DNA of 64,000 bases from Tetraselmis striata (taxonomy: Eukaryota; Chlorophyta; Chlorodendrophyceae; Chlorodendrales; Chlorodendraceae). The translations under genes were made by a program, and so were the position numbers. Below, one piece after another: positions 33,575-44,230 of the stretch. Below the pieces are notes generated by a model that saw nothing but the letters and a program-made list of their open reading frames with translations, had not been told where the DNA came from and did not search any database. The stretch spans positions 62,001 through 126,000 of the forward strand of contig VCJN01000200.1 of assembly GCA_006384855.1 (NCBI GenBank). Direction: 5' to 3'. Positions within the stretch are counted from its first letter, which is position 1; each line of letters begins with the position of its first letter.

Positions 33575-33605
33575 GTTTAGGGTTTTAGCAACTATAACCC
33601 TAAAC
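33575..33605. other. GTTTAGGGTT hairpin
   Basis: Ten-base arms GTTTAGGGTT and AACCCTAAAC surround an 11-base loop. It looks telomere-like at first, but it is a single hairpin and not a telomeric array. Confidence 0.6.
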
Positions 33606-34202
33606 ACATACCCCGGCGATGCATGCCAGATATTACATGCCGTGGCGGGTCGGCGGGCCGACCCGGCGGGCCGACCCGGCGGGGGGTGGGGCGGGGGGGG
33701 GGGGGGGGGGGGGTCTATTCAACTACACGTGCCACAGTGTCGTTTCGTGGAGCAGTATATGTGCCCGGCCTCATTTATACCGCCCCCTACCTGCGCTGCA
33801 TGGTCCACCCCTACGAATTACTTAGCACAAACCGCCATTACTTAATAGGAACCTTGCACAGCCATGCTTATATGCCCGCTTTGCCGATCAACTTCTACGC
33901 ACTTCCCGTCCCTCAGCCGCCGGACATGGGGGTTAAGCCGCCAGCCTCGGCAGTTGCTTTGCGAGACTTGGCATCCCGTACCGTGTCCATGGCTTCGCAG
34001 CTCTGCCGCCGGCACACGCCGAGTCCGGCGCTTGCTGCCGCGGGGTTGCGCACGCATGCACGCACGGAAATACGCCGCCGACGCCGCCACACTTACTTCC
34101 ACCACCTTCGCCAGCCGTAGCTTCGCACGCCGTTCCGCCGACATACGAAACGCACGAATTCCCCCCCCCCCCCCCCCCCCCCGCCCCCCCCGTCCCCGCG
34201 TC

Positions 34203-35111
34203 ATGTATAATATATTCGAGGCGACTATGCGGGGCGCAGCACACGCCGCGGTGTGGGTCGGCGGGGCGGCGGGCGGCGGGAGCCCTAATGGCCGGGCAGT
34301 ATCCACACCCACACCGGCACCGCGGCTCACCTCCGACGCGGATGAACCGCCTCCCAAAGGAAACATGCCGGTTGGTGGTAGGCGCAGCAGGCGTGGGGTG
34401 CCGGTGCCGGTACCTGTGCGACGGAGCTGTCGCGTCATGAACCGCACCGCAACCGCAACCGCACCGCATGTGGAGCGACACCTGGCGGTGCCGGCCCCAT
34501 TTATGTCTAGGGCCACCTCCTCACAGCACCCCGCCACGACGGCGTCGGCCACCGCCGACGGCGCCGTTGCGTGGGGGGACGCCCTGCCAGGCGACGATGA
34601 TGCGCCTGATGTGCCGCGTCATGAGGCGGAGGAGGCCGTGGTCGAGGCGACTGATAGGGCTGAGGGGGTTGTCGAGGCGAGCGAGGCTACGCTCGCGCCA
34701 CCCGCCCCGCAGCCACATGCGGGACATGCCGACTTGCTCGTCGCCATGTTGACCGGAGCACTACGAGCAGTGGCGGGAGGCGGCCACATGCACTATCATG
34801 CGCGTGTCATGTCCGGACGCCCGTCATGCGTGTACTGCGGCCAACGGACGGACTGGGAGTGTTGCTGTGACGGCACCCCAGCTTTGTGCGGCCCCAAGTA
34901 CCCATGCATGGCGACCCATCAGCGGGCAGTCCCCTGCCCGACCACGGCCGCGGTGAGGGCGGAGTTCCGCCATGTTAGGGACGCGTTCCACGACGCGACT
35001 CGCGCCGCCGTGTGTGAGGCTTCCGAGAAGGCACGCGCGGCTAGTAGGGTGCGCAGGGTGAGGCGGCGGACGGCCCGGGAGATGAAGGAGAGCGAGACAT
35101 GCCGTCAGTGA
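34203..35111 (+). CDS. Element gene C: protein with C-terminal cysteine domain
   Basis: The frame starts at MYNIFEATMRGAAH (34203) and may extend upstream. The middle is alanine/proline-rich and acidic. The last 100 residues hold RPSCVYCGQRT, a CCCDG segment, ALCGPKYPC and a histidine at MATH, followed by basic helices to the stop. The C2...C3...C...C...H order resembles the RING-like cysteine domain at the end of piggyBac-type transposases. The counterpart at 48564-49370 keeps every cysteine and the frame across this domain. A DNA-binding role is inferred. No DDE catalytic core is seen. Confidence 0.5.
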   Translation: MYNIFEATMRGAAHAAVWVGGAAGGGSPNGRAVSTPTPAPRLTSDADEPPPKGNMPVGGRRSRRGVPVPVPVRRSCRVMNRTATATAPHVERHLAVPAPFMSRATSSQHPATTASATADGAVAWGDALPGDDDAPDVPRHEAEEAVVEATDRAEGVVEASEATLAPPAPQPHAGHADLLVAMLTGALRAVAGGGHMHYHARVMSGRPSCVYCGQRTDWECCCDGTPALCGPKYPCMATHQRAVPCPTTAAVRAEFRHVRDAFHDATRAAVCEASEKARAASRVRRVRRRTAREMKESETCRQ

Positions 35112-35280
35112 GGTCGGGCGCAATGTTATTGGGTGGGGCATACGGGCGTGTAACACTTGCACTTTGCGCGTACTGCTGGGTTACATCCAGGCGGCGTCAC
35201 ACTATGCAACCGGAAAGGCTGCGTTGCTACTGCAAACGATGCTACGCCTCACTCGGTAGCAACCGCTGCCCCGCCTATCC

Positions 35281-35320
35281 CACAGCCGCTGCCCCCCCCC
35301 CCCCCCCCCCCCCCCCTCGC
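35281..35320. other. Breakpoint between the element copies, with poly-C run
   Basis: Similarity to the inverted copy stops at about 35281 (opposite 48392), just before a pure C run of about 24 bases. Confidence 0.7.
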
Positions 35321-37246
35321 GAACCGTCCTGCGACCTCGCGTGGATCCCCGCCACCAGCAGCTCCCCGGGGTCGACGCCCAAGTCGGCAGCCTTCGCGGA
35401 GGACATGTCGGCAGGGGCCATGAGAACAACCACCTTGCGGATGCCCGGACCATCTAGTAGGACAAGGGCCTCCTCCCCGCAGGAACCACCGCCGCCGCCC
35501 GGCACTCTCCACAAGTCCAAGCCCACGGCAGTGTGGGCTCGTTCCGGCGTCCACACCGTACACAATGCAGCCCGAATGGGCCGCGCGCTGGCACGGCTGT
35601 CGTCCGAGTCAGCCCCTGGCGGGGGCGGTGGCGTGGCAAGGTAGAAGTGTTGAGCTCGCCCGACCATGGTGGTGTACTTGGCGTCTTCGCGCTCCGCCAG
35701 CAGGTTTCTTGGCAGCTCCTCCTCGCTCTCCAACTCCTCGGTGGTGTAGGGGGGTGGGTCGGCGTCGGGGATTTGCTTCAACATCTTGTACACAAAGAAG
35801 GAGTTGTCTCTCGACGTCTCCCCGTCTCCCCCCCCCACCCCCCCCCCCCGGTGAAGCCGGGTCTTGTCGCCGTTGCGAAGCGACGCCGCCTTGAAGGCCA
35901 GGAGCCCCCCAGCGCCACCGCTGGGAGTCCAGCCCGGCAGGACCGCACCCAACCCCGTGAGTATGGGTGCATACGAGTGCGAGCCCTGCACCGACGTGGG
36001 ACCTCGTCCAGCAGTTTCTCCAAATGGTCATTGAAGTCCACCGCGTCCTCCCACGCAGCGGATGCGATCCCAACCAACCGATTGGGCGTATCCACGGCGC
36101 TGGGGCCAGCGTCGTCTGGGGCCATGTACCCCTGTGTGTGTGGGTGGGTCGATGTGAGTGCGAGTGTGAGTGTGTGTGTGTTGGGGTGTGGGTGGGTGGG
36201 TATGGGTGCACGTGCCGGAGGAGGAAGCAAGAGGGGTGGGGGGGGGGGGGGGGGAGACCTTCTTGTTGGGGTTGGGTTCCCGGTAGAGGCGATGCGCCTT
36301 CATGCGGTTGATCTGCTGCGCGAAAAGGTCATCGCCTTCAGGGACGGTTACCAAGCGAGCCTCCCCGTCCGCATCCACAGGGGGGTGCTCCTGGGCAGCC
36401 GTCATAGCCTCCACAACCTGCCACGCCGACCGGGCGGGTGCGTGTGATTCCATACAACCGCAGGTGAGTGGTGCCACCAGCACACAGGCCGGGCCCACTC
36501 ACCTCTGAACGCAGAAGGTCCACAGTGTCACCGTCCTCGAAAACAGCGCGCCACTGGGTCGCCCCGCCGTAGTCCTCCAACACCCACTCGGTAACGACGC
36601 CGGTTATCACGCCGTAGTGCCATACTCCCCGAGACTTCTTGGCGATGACCTTCATGTAGAAGTCACCGGGATCGCCTTCCCGTATCACGCCCTCATCGGC
36701 GGCTTCCACGCCCGCCGGCGGCCACGCAGGCGCGTCGATGTCCATATCGTCTTCGCCAACGGGGTCCTCCCCCAGGCCCATCACATCGTCCTCCTTCGAG
36801 CCGCCGTCGTCCGAGACCGGCGCCGGCGGGCCGTTTCCGACGGCTGCAGCTACTCCTGCTGCCGCTGCTGCTACTGTTGCTTCCGCCCCTGCTGCTGCTG
36901 CTTGTACTAAGGCGGCCTTGCGGCGCAACTTAGCCGCACGCTTCAACGAGTGGCTACAGTTCGGGAAATTTAGGAAGTGCCGCTCTCGCGCCGTCTTATC
37001 ACTACTGCCCGTCACCCAGCCCTGGCAGTGCTTGCATGTGTACACGCCATCATGCGACACACTCGATATCCATCCCTTTCCCGGCATGCCTGCTGCCGCG
37101 CGCGGGGGGCCGGGGGGGGGGGGGGGGGTGAGAGTTGGGGGTGGATGTAACCCACCACCGGCATGCAGCAGAGATGCGAGTGCGCGGCTGTCCGCGCTTG
37201 GTTCAGCGGCGAGCGGCGGTGACCGTGAGGCGACCCCGTACTTCAT
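35290..37246 (-). CDS. Element gene D: zinc finger plus Tudor-like protein, spliced
   Basis: Minus-strand exon 1 (37246 or 37092 to 36503) has YTCKHCQGWVTGSSDKTARE followed by a histidine and NCSH, a BED-like zinc finger. It then has an alanine-rich linker and VWHYGVITGV...WRAVFEDGDTVDL, a pattern like Tudor or similar five-strand barrels. Introns 36418-36502 and 36132-36258 are GT-AG and in phase 0. Exon 2 has DLFAQQINRMKAHRLYREP and exon 3 has DAVDFNDHLEKLLDE. A frame change near 35995 leads into a further long frame (35991 to about 35290) with NSFFVYKMLKQIPDADPPP. This region is missing from the inverted copy. It could be the element's DNA-binding or chromatin-reading factor. Confidence 0.5.
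36110..36260. repeat. (GT)n-rich intron and poly-G run
   Basis: The second intron of gene D consists of GT-rich repeats and a G run near 36239-36254. Confidence 0.75.
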
Positions 37247-37399
37247 GTGCGTGCTGGGGCGTTACACAATCATCAGCAGTTAGGGCGGCTGCATTTAAAC
37301 GCGCACCTACGAACACCACCTACCGCCTACCACCTACCGTACCACCTACATCCGCCCACAGCTCCGCCCGTCGTGCCGCACATCGCCGCACAAGCGCGG

Positions 37400-37760
37400 G
37401 GTCAGCGATGTGCAGCGATGTGCAGCGAGTACGTGCAGCCGCCTGTACTTAGCGCATATCAATTTGATGATATAATGGAAACGAGAAATTCATATAGTAC
37501 TTTACAGGTCGCGCGAGATAGTCGTCGCTACTCGGTATGAAATCTCACAGCAGCGATGTGCAGCGATGTGCAGCGATGTGCGGCGATGTGCAACGAGTAC
37601 ATGCAGCCGCCTGTACTTAGCCCGGGTGCTCCGCGTCGGCGCGCGACACGCGAGCCCGCGTGCGCATATCAATTTGATGAAATTATGGAAACGAGAAATT
37701 CATATAGTACTTTACACGTTGCGCGCGATAGTCGTCGCTACTCGGTATAAAATCCACGTC
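37400..37760. repeat. Subterminal repeats near the right end of the 10.8-kb element
   Basis: Two related blocks of about 150-190 bp (about 37400-37540 and 37555-37750) each hold GTGCAGCGATG units, a CGCATATCAATTTGATGA segment and AGTCGTCGCTACTCGGTAT. Such subterminal arrays are typical transposase-binding regions in CACTA elements. Confidence 0.6.
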
Positions 37761-37842
37761 CCTCGTTCGTCCCGTATCGTCTCCGTATGTCGTCGTTCGT
37801 CACCTGTAGGGGACATTTACGTCACATATGAATCTCACAGTG

Positions 37843-37845
37843 CTA
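37843..37845. other. Target duplication CTA, right
   Basis: This is the partner of 27008-27010. Confidence 0.6.
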
Positions 37846-38560
37846 GGAGTGTGATATAAGCAGTGGAATATAGATTGGAAGTAAAGCCAACTCTAGATTG
37901 GAAACAAAGCCGGCACATATATCAATGAATAAACAATCTATGTAAGAGGACATCACTTGCAAGGTTTATACATGCCCACAAATGATTTCGGCATGTCAGA
38001 ATGTGTGTAACAACATAGCATATGCCATTTGCAGGATGTATGGTAGAGCATGCGGCACGGTTTCGGCACCCTGTGCAGCGCTATGGCAAAATAAATGATG
38101 GGGATCGGGGGCAAGAATGGCGTCATTTGGCCCAATGCATCATCAGTGATATACATTGCGGATATTTCATCAGGTTGTAGACATACCATGTTTTAGCCGC
38201 AATGTGAGCGCATGCTTGCCGGGTGTATGGCCGAGCATGCTACACGGTTCCGGCACCCTGTGCAGCGCTATGGCAAAATAAATGATGGGTTTGGGGGCAA
38301 GAATGGCGTCATTCGGCCCAATGCATCATCACTGATATACATTGCTGATATTTCAGGTTGTAGACATACCATGTGGTAGCCGCAGTGTGAGCGCATGCTT
38401 GTCGGGTGTATGGCAGAGCATGCTACACGGCCCCGGCACCCTTTGCAGCGCTATGACATGATAAATGATGGATTAGGGGACAAGAATGGCGTCATTTGGC
38501 CCAATGCATCATCACTGACATACATTGCAGCCGTGCAGTCGCAGCAACAGTAGAGACGGC
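37846..38560. repeat. Tandem repeat, about 185-bp units, three copies
   Basis: Units share GGCACCCTGTGCAGCGCTATG near 38066, 38252 and 38434. Short minus-strand frames inside are repeat products. Confidence 0.85.
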
Positions 38561-38589
38561 AATGAATTGCTCTGAAACCAATAGCCATG

Positions 38590-38842
38590 GACGAGAAGTG
38601 AAACGGACACCCACCACCATCACCACCGCCGCCATAACCATTAGCAGTGACAACGGGCAGCAGCAACATGAGCACTAGCAACAACATACGCAGCAGCAGC
38701 GCCATCGGCAACGGGTAGCAGTAGCAGGAGCAACATTAGCATCCGAGCAGCGACCGCCGTGGCAACGGCCATCATTAGTGGGAGCAGCAGCAACAATAGC
38801 GGCAACACCGGGCAGCAGCAACAACACCGCTAGCACAAGCGG
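38590..38842. repeat. CAG/CAAC/ACC-rich low-complexity tract
   Basis: Triplet-like repeats of CAGCAG, CAACA and CCACCATC lie directly before the left LTR of the gypsy fossil. Confidence 0.7.
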
Positions 38843-39097
38843 TGTAAGCTTTAGGTGAGAGACCTCAGCATAGACAAGGAAAAAGTTTGCAGCAAAGGAT
38901 CTTGTTACATTGTACCGGGGTGTACACAGCTTTACACAGCTATCGGCTTGGCAGTCGTTCGCATGCTAAGTTGTTCGGATTAGCAGCTTAGTTGCATGTA
39001 GTAGCTGCATTAGTATAAGGAAGTGAGTGGTACGAGTATGACTGTATAGGTGTGCGGGGATAGGTATGCAGGTAGGGTTATGGTGGTAACCCTAACA
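38843..39097 (-). repeat. Gypsy fossil, left LTR
   Basis: It is related to 47529-47885, 55549-55905 and 63651-64000 but shorter than the others. Confidence 0.75.
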
Positions 39098-39269
39098 TTC
39101 CATCCCGGCCCCCAAAAAAGTAGACCCATGGGATACGCAAGGGAAGCGGGCGGGGTATTCGGCGAACATGGCACGGTGATCAGTGTGCGTAAGCATAGTC
39201 ACAGGGACAAGATTGTGTCGGGCATAACCATGGAGCATATCACTACGACTTTTCAGGTTAGCATATGAC

Positions 39270-39490
39270 CCCTAGGAATCGTGGAATACGGGATGGCAGT
39301 GCATAGCAAATGGCAAGCGGAGTTGGCAGGGGTTGGCAGGCGGACTTTGGCAAGCGGACTGCAAAGCAATATGTGTGACGTTGCCATAGCAAAAGGGAAG
39401 CGGAGTTGGTATGAGTTGGCAGGCGGAATTTGACAAGCTGACTGCGAAGCAATATGTGTGACGTTGATATCCAGGCTTTATTGGGGCGAG
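39270..39490. repeat. GGAGTTGGCA-type tandem repeat
   Basis: Two imperfect copies of a block of about 90 bp, with GCAAAGCAATATGTGTGACGT, lie just inside the left LTR. Confidence 0.6.
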
Positions 39491-39509
39491 TTTAACGGTT
39501 GGCATATGC

Positions 39510-41447
39510 TACGTATTCTCAATACTCAGGTATTGGCGAGTTCTAATTTTAGTCATGTATTTCTGCATCTGGTATTTTGGCGATGTCAATGTAATCCGCA
39601 GAGTCCACGTGTTGGTATAATAAGTTAGCGGGTGTGAGCGGGTTTGTGCTGTAGCGACGTCAAGCGGAGTGCATGTAGTTGCGGATTGGTAGGCATCGTG
39701 GCATGAATTAAAACCGACGAGGGATATGTTATATGGCCAGGCGTCATTACGAAACGAGCACGAGCGGAACATGCTTGGCATAACCGAGGTGAAGCGGGGA
39801 ATGCGGTCTTTCATTATTATGCGACAAAGATCGTGGGGGCGGAAAATATTGTAAATAAGTAAACGGGCAAGCCGAGGAGCGTCTACGTGGATACGACAAG
39901 GGATGAAGTGGGCTTGTACTGTAAATGTGTATACAAGTGTGGGTGTAGCGGCAAAGATATTTTGCAGAGGGCGGCATGCCAGTGATAAACAAAGTTTATG
40001 GGAATAATTACCTAGGGGCAGATGTGTGGATGTACGGGAGACACGGAGCCTATAGGTTGTTTTGAAAACTATCGCAGGTTGGCAGGTGGGCAAGTCTGTG
40101 GGCAAGCCCTATTGCGCATAATGGGTCACCATATGTTTTCCAAATAGTAGTGCGTGCGGCATCAAGCAAGGTGGCCGGCAGCGTGGGTACAGTACTTCCG
40201 GAATGACCAAATCAAGACAGAACATGTCCGAGGCAGGCAGGCATACTTATCAGCTATCCAGCATAACCCGTTGCTTGCTGGAATTCTAATACGTGATTGC
40301 GAATACGGTTACCATAGTCGTAGTTTGCTTCGGTGGTATTGTTGTGGCGAATTGGCCGATTATCAATTCGAGATTAACTTGAAGGTGGAAGTATTGCATG
40401 GTAAATATTAGAGAAAATCGGGCAACGTGTTTGTAGGTCTGTGTCAAGAAGTTGAATGTCGTGGTTTGTGAAGTACTGGCGTAAATCCGGACGACGAGAC
40501 CGGGCATCGGCCTGATTCTAAGAGCTTTTTATTGCAATATAATATGTCGAGCACGGGCTTCCAGCTGCGGGCGGGGGTCAGTGGTTTGCTAGGTATGGTA
40601 GTGAGTGACGGCGGCTTGGGCGGGCAGGTGACGGAGAGTGGTATGCATAGTGTGGTATGAGCGTGATCTAAGAACCATTTTGTATAAAGCATCTTCATAT
40701 TGTCAAAGCGTATCCATGCGAAAAAGTTCAAACTGGGCGTAGGTGCCGTATTTGGCATGGGTATATCGTGAAACTTTGGTATAATAGGCGCACTGCCGTC
40801 GGAAGTGTCCCTTTGCAGTTTCCTAAAGTGAGACAGCGATTAAGGCATATATGCATAATATAAGGCATATATGCATACGCATATATATTTTCTGTAAGTG
40901 CGTAGAAGGTAAGCCACAAATATTATGAAAGGGGTGTGGTCATGCGATAGTATGTATATTCATTCCATCCTTACGATATAAACTGCCGTATTCAAAAAAT
41001 CGTTAATTGTGGTGCGGGGGCCAATTGCGAATGGCAACAATGTTTGGAAGGGCGCGTGCCCCGATGGCTATGTAATGGCCCAACTATTCGTGTTCGTTAA
41101 GGCATTTGCAGCAGTATGTGATGTTTGGCAAGCAAAACAAGCGTGGTTTTCAGGTGTATGTAATGTTCATTGAGGGAGATACCAAATACCAAAGCGTTGT
41201 CAAAATAGACAGGAATAAACGCGGTGTTATGCGGGTGCAGAATAACGTTACCCATCATCAAGCGTTGAATCGCCGATGGGCTATTGGACGGTCCAAATGT
41301 CATGACCTGGAATTCGAAAAGACTGAACTGAGTTTTGAACGATACTGTGTGTCTATCCGCATATGTTTGATTGCATGATGGTGTTAGTCTAAAACTCTGT
41401 CGAGGGCGGAATATATACAATATAGCCGGATAGCATATCTACTATGA
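39510..41447 (-). pseudogene. Pol fragments of the gypsy fossil
   Basis: Minus-strand frames carry integrase-like features (about 40100-39530) and an RT-like segment (about 41420-41100) with FEFQVMTFGPSNSPSAIQRL and a downstream NEHYIHLKT stretch, typical of Ty3/gypsy. The DNA is clearly more AT-rich than its surroundings. It is a decayed fossil with many breaks. Harbinger 2 is inserted directly upstream, inside the RT region. Confidence 0.7.
41445..41447. other. Target duplication TGA, left of Harbinger 2
   Basis: TGA precedes the terminal inverted repeat and recurs at 44493-44495. Confidence 0.65.
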
Positions 41448-41586
41448 GGTCCATTTCATACCACGGTCCGCGTGCCGCCCCAGCCGCGTGCCGCCCTAAT
41501 ACTCGTACCGGAGCGCGCCACGTCGACCGGGCCGCGGGGGCCATTATGAAAATTCGCGCACGCCCCCGACACCAAGGCGGCACGCG

Positions 41587-41621
41587 TGTACGGGGCATTT
41601 TTTTTCAAAATGCCCCGTACA
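41587..41621. other. Perfect 15-bp hairpin in Harbinger 2
   Basis: Arms 41587-41601 and 41607-41621 (TGTACGGGGCATTTT and its complement) surround a five-base loop. Weaker pairing continues outward. It is subterminal and could be a terminator-like or regulatory structure, or the scar of a small insertion. Confidence 0.75.
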
Positions 41622-41984
41622 TGCGTGTTGCCTTGCTACCCTGAATTTTGAGAGCGTTTATATGTTTCGGGGTGAGATATATCATTTACCGCTGCCGGAG
41701 CAGGCAATTGCTCTCAACCCGCACTTGCTCGCTCCACCCTCAGGGTGTTCCCGTTCACCGTTTGCAAAGGACGGCGGGGAGGCGGCCAACCGTCCTCCCA
41801 TGATGCCTACGCCGCGTTCAGACCGGGCCGCTGCCCGCGAGGTGACGCGGTCACCCGCCATCCCGCGCGCTTGGGCATCTGGCGCAGCTGATCGCTCCCC
41901 TGTAGACCGTCTGGACGCCCGCTTAGGGCTCAGCCCAGACAGCCGTATGCAGCGTATCGAGGAGGCAGACCCTGAATTGGGAGT

Positions 41985-42583
41985 GTGAGTCTAGAGGACG
42001 CGATGGCGAGGGAGGTTCCGACGAGGACGAAGTCCAACACAAGCGATGGGCTGCGCGACTACTGCGTCCCGGGCTGCAAAGTCGGGACGCTTATCGACTC
42101 CACCCGGTCGCAGCACCGTTGTCGCGAGTGCCACGGGCACTTTCACGCCCTTTGCGCATACTCCATCAACAACTCCGACGATCCGAACTATTGCGGCTGT
42201 CAGCAGGCGCCCCTTATCGGCGGGGTCCACGCCGAGGAGCCAAACATCGCGACAGCAGGCGGTGGTAGCGATCTTAGCGCAGCTGCAACTACACCACAGC
42301 GTCGCGAGGACAGCGGTGGCGAGAGAGAGGGCGAGGACGGCGGCGATGACAGCGACGCGTGGCTCGAGACGGAGCGGCAGAAGAAGGAGAATACCTTGCT
42401 AGATGCCTTGAAGCCCAAGGCATCCTGGCGCGAGCCCTTGAAGATCGCGTGGTGGACGCTGTCGACATCACCAACAAGAGAAAGAAGCCGCCAAAGGACT
42501 TCACGAAGCTACAGCAGGAAAGGTGGTACGAGGGGCACGATGCCCTTTGCATGTGGAATATATGTGGAACGTATACATCATAG
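41985..42583 (+). CDS. Harbinger 2 accessory protein with a zinc-finger-like segment
   Basis: The plus-strand frame from 41985 reads RDYCVPGCKVG, then HRCRECHGHFHALC and DPNYCGC, a cysteine/histidine cluster of roughly 45 residues. It is followed by an acidic linker (REDSGGEREGEDGGDDS). A frame change near 42390 leads to DITNKRKKPPKDFTKLQQER. An upstream frame (41662-41988) may be its 5' part. Harbinger elements usually encode a DNA-binding partner here. The cysteine cluster fits that role but is not a Myb domain. The reading runs into the minisatellite at about 42548. Confidence 0.5.
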
Positions 42584-42890
42584 GCCTGCAAAAATCTGTA
42601 CGTGCTGTTGCTGCTGCTGCTGCTCAGCAGCTGCAGCAGCATGCAGATATGGAATATATGTGGAACGTATACATCATAGGCCTGCAGAAATATGTACGTG
42701 CTGTTGCTGCTGCTGCTCAGCAGCTGCAGTAGCATGTAGATATGGAATGTATGTGGAACGTATACATCATAGGCCTGCAGAAATCCGTACGTGCTGTTGC
42801 TTGCTGCTGCTGCTCAACAGCTGCAGCAGCATGCAGATATGGAATATATGTGGAACGTATACATCATAGGCCTGCAGAAATTTGTAACAT
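42548..42890. repeat. Minisatellite, about 95-bp units, four copies
   Basis: GTGGAACGTATACATCATAGG recurs near 42564, 42660, 42753 and 42850, separated by CTG/CAG-rich units. Confidence 0.9.
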
Positions 42891-44230
42891 ATCGCATCAA
42901 ACGCCGTGTACATTACATTTTTACGGTTGCATCTGGGACGCACTCTTCCCAGGGCAGCTACATGATCGGTGAGCAATACCCTGTGGCTGATTTTGGGATG
43001 TTTCTTGAGGCCACGTTCGGATTTTGTGACCTTATCCTGCCGCAGAGACCGGAAGCAGTCACCAATCCTACGCTCGCTGGTCAAAGCAGAGCCTAGGGGT
43101 AGGTTGACCTCTATAGCCATGTTGTGTAAATGGATGCATGCAGCGACAGCCTTTGTTATGTTTTGTATGTTCCCACACATAAGACGGCGCAAGATACCAA
43201 ATCTAGCGACCAGCATGCCAAATGCACACTCTACATTTATCCTGCATCTACTTTGATGAAAATTGAAGTTGTCCTTGGCCTTGTCTTTCCTAGCTTGCGC
43301 GATCCCCCAGGGTGTAACCATGCAATCGCTACAGACGTACGCTTCATCTCCAGCCAGCCAGTACCCTTCTGGTAAAGCCCTTTTGTCCAGTGCATGTCCC
43401 AGGGAACACATCTTCCAAGCAAGGCTGTCATGGGTGCTACCTTGGGTGGGCAGGTCGAAGTAGACAATCCTCCTGCGTGCGTCCGCAACCGCGTGCAGGT
43501 TGATGCTGAAGAACCCCTTTTTGTTCCTGAAATGCTTGACGTTTTTCACAGCTGCTTTGGTGGATTTAGCGATGCGCACTGCCATTCCATCCACTGCGCC
43601 AATGCATCCACTCATTACCCACCCACTCTGTGCCTGCATCTCCTCCGCCATAGTATTCAAGAGGTCGGTGTCGTAAGGCTTGAATGGCTTAGGCTAGAGC
43701 TCGTCAAGAGCATCTATGACTGGCCATATACACCCCTCGTAAAGGGTGGTCGTTCCAAGGCCAAACATATCCTCTGAATCCTGGAACTTCGCACCAGCTA
43801 GCCACCTCAAAGTGGCCGCTAATCGCAGCTCCACTGGGACCCAGCTGCCTGAAGACCTCACCGCATGTAGTTATCCTGCGTCGCTGATGTCGATGAGCGG
43901 CGCGAGCTCGTCAACTAGCTGAAAAAAGCGTTGCTTTGTCACCTTGAAGCGGCGGCGGAAACGCTTGTCCCCATAGCGACGAATTCTGCGCTGCGCGTCT
44001 CTGCGCTCATGGTTCCGCTTCTCGTTTGCTTTCCTATCGACGTGACGCAGACCGCGGTTGCCACGTGTAGCGGACACGCCGTCGTTGTCGCTATGGTCAG
44101 GAAGCGCGGCACCACCATCGCTCGCAGCAGTTCCAGCAAACCCTAGCGGCGGAACGAATGCGCACAACTCTTCGTCATCTGAGTCCCACTCGCCGTCGGA
44201 GTCGGAGTCCGGGTACGCGGTAGAGTACAA
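42767..44230 (-). pseudogene. Harbinger 2 transposase, nearly intact
   Basis: One frame runs from 44230 to 42767 on the minus strand. The N-terminal part (44230-43872) ends in RRRFKVTKQRFFQLVDEL. The middle reads VPVELRLAATLRWLAGAKFQ, a conserved Harbinger helix. The catalytic part has GCIGAVDGMAVRI near 43600 (first D), STHDSLAWKM near 43430 (second D) and VECAFGMLVARFG near 43220 (E). Two in-frame stops, a TAA near 43870 and a TAG near 43693, are the only visible defects, so decay is recent. The natural end is probably near 42945, and the rest reads through the minisatellite. Confidence 0.88.

Larger units (their letters stand above)
27011..37842 (+). mobile_element. 10.8-kb CACTA/EnSpm-like DNA transposon
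   Basis: The ends are CACTGTGAGA (27011) and its inverse TCTCACAGTG (to 37842). Imperfect similarity continues for about 40 bp through GTGAC and GGTGACGAA. CTA flanks both sides, giving a 3-bp target duplication. CACTR ends with a 3-bp duplication are the hallmark of CACTA/EnSpm elements. Short GTGCAGCGATG-type units cluster near the right end (37400-37600) and GTGTGCGGCG units at 28580-28610 and 30350-30410, like CACTA subterminal binding arrays. Gene regions are A and its duplicate (minus), B and C (plus) and D (minus). A shorter inverted copy lies at 48392-53954. No standard CACTA transposase motif is seen, so the superfamily call rests on the ends. Confidence 0.65.

Noticed and set aside
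33575-33605. TTTAGGG/CCCTAAA words as a telomere relic
   Set aside because: Only one copy in each orientation is present. It is a short hairpin, not an array.
33842-34552. 236-codon minus-strand frame opposite gene C
   Set aside because: It is a shadow of the plus-strand frame. The cysteine domain and two-copy conservation support the plus strand.
34203-35111. A complete piggyBac transposase
   Set aside because: Only the C-terminal cysteine cluster is similar. No DDD core is present, and the element has CACTG ends with a CTA duplication instead of TTAA.
42548-42890. CTG/CAG-rich frames as cysteine- or glutamine-rich proteins
   Set aside because: They are products of the approximately 95-bp minisatellite that Harbinger 2 genes run into.
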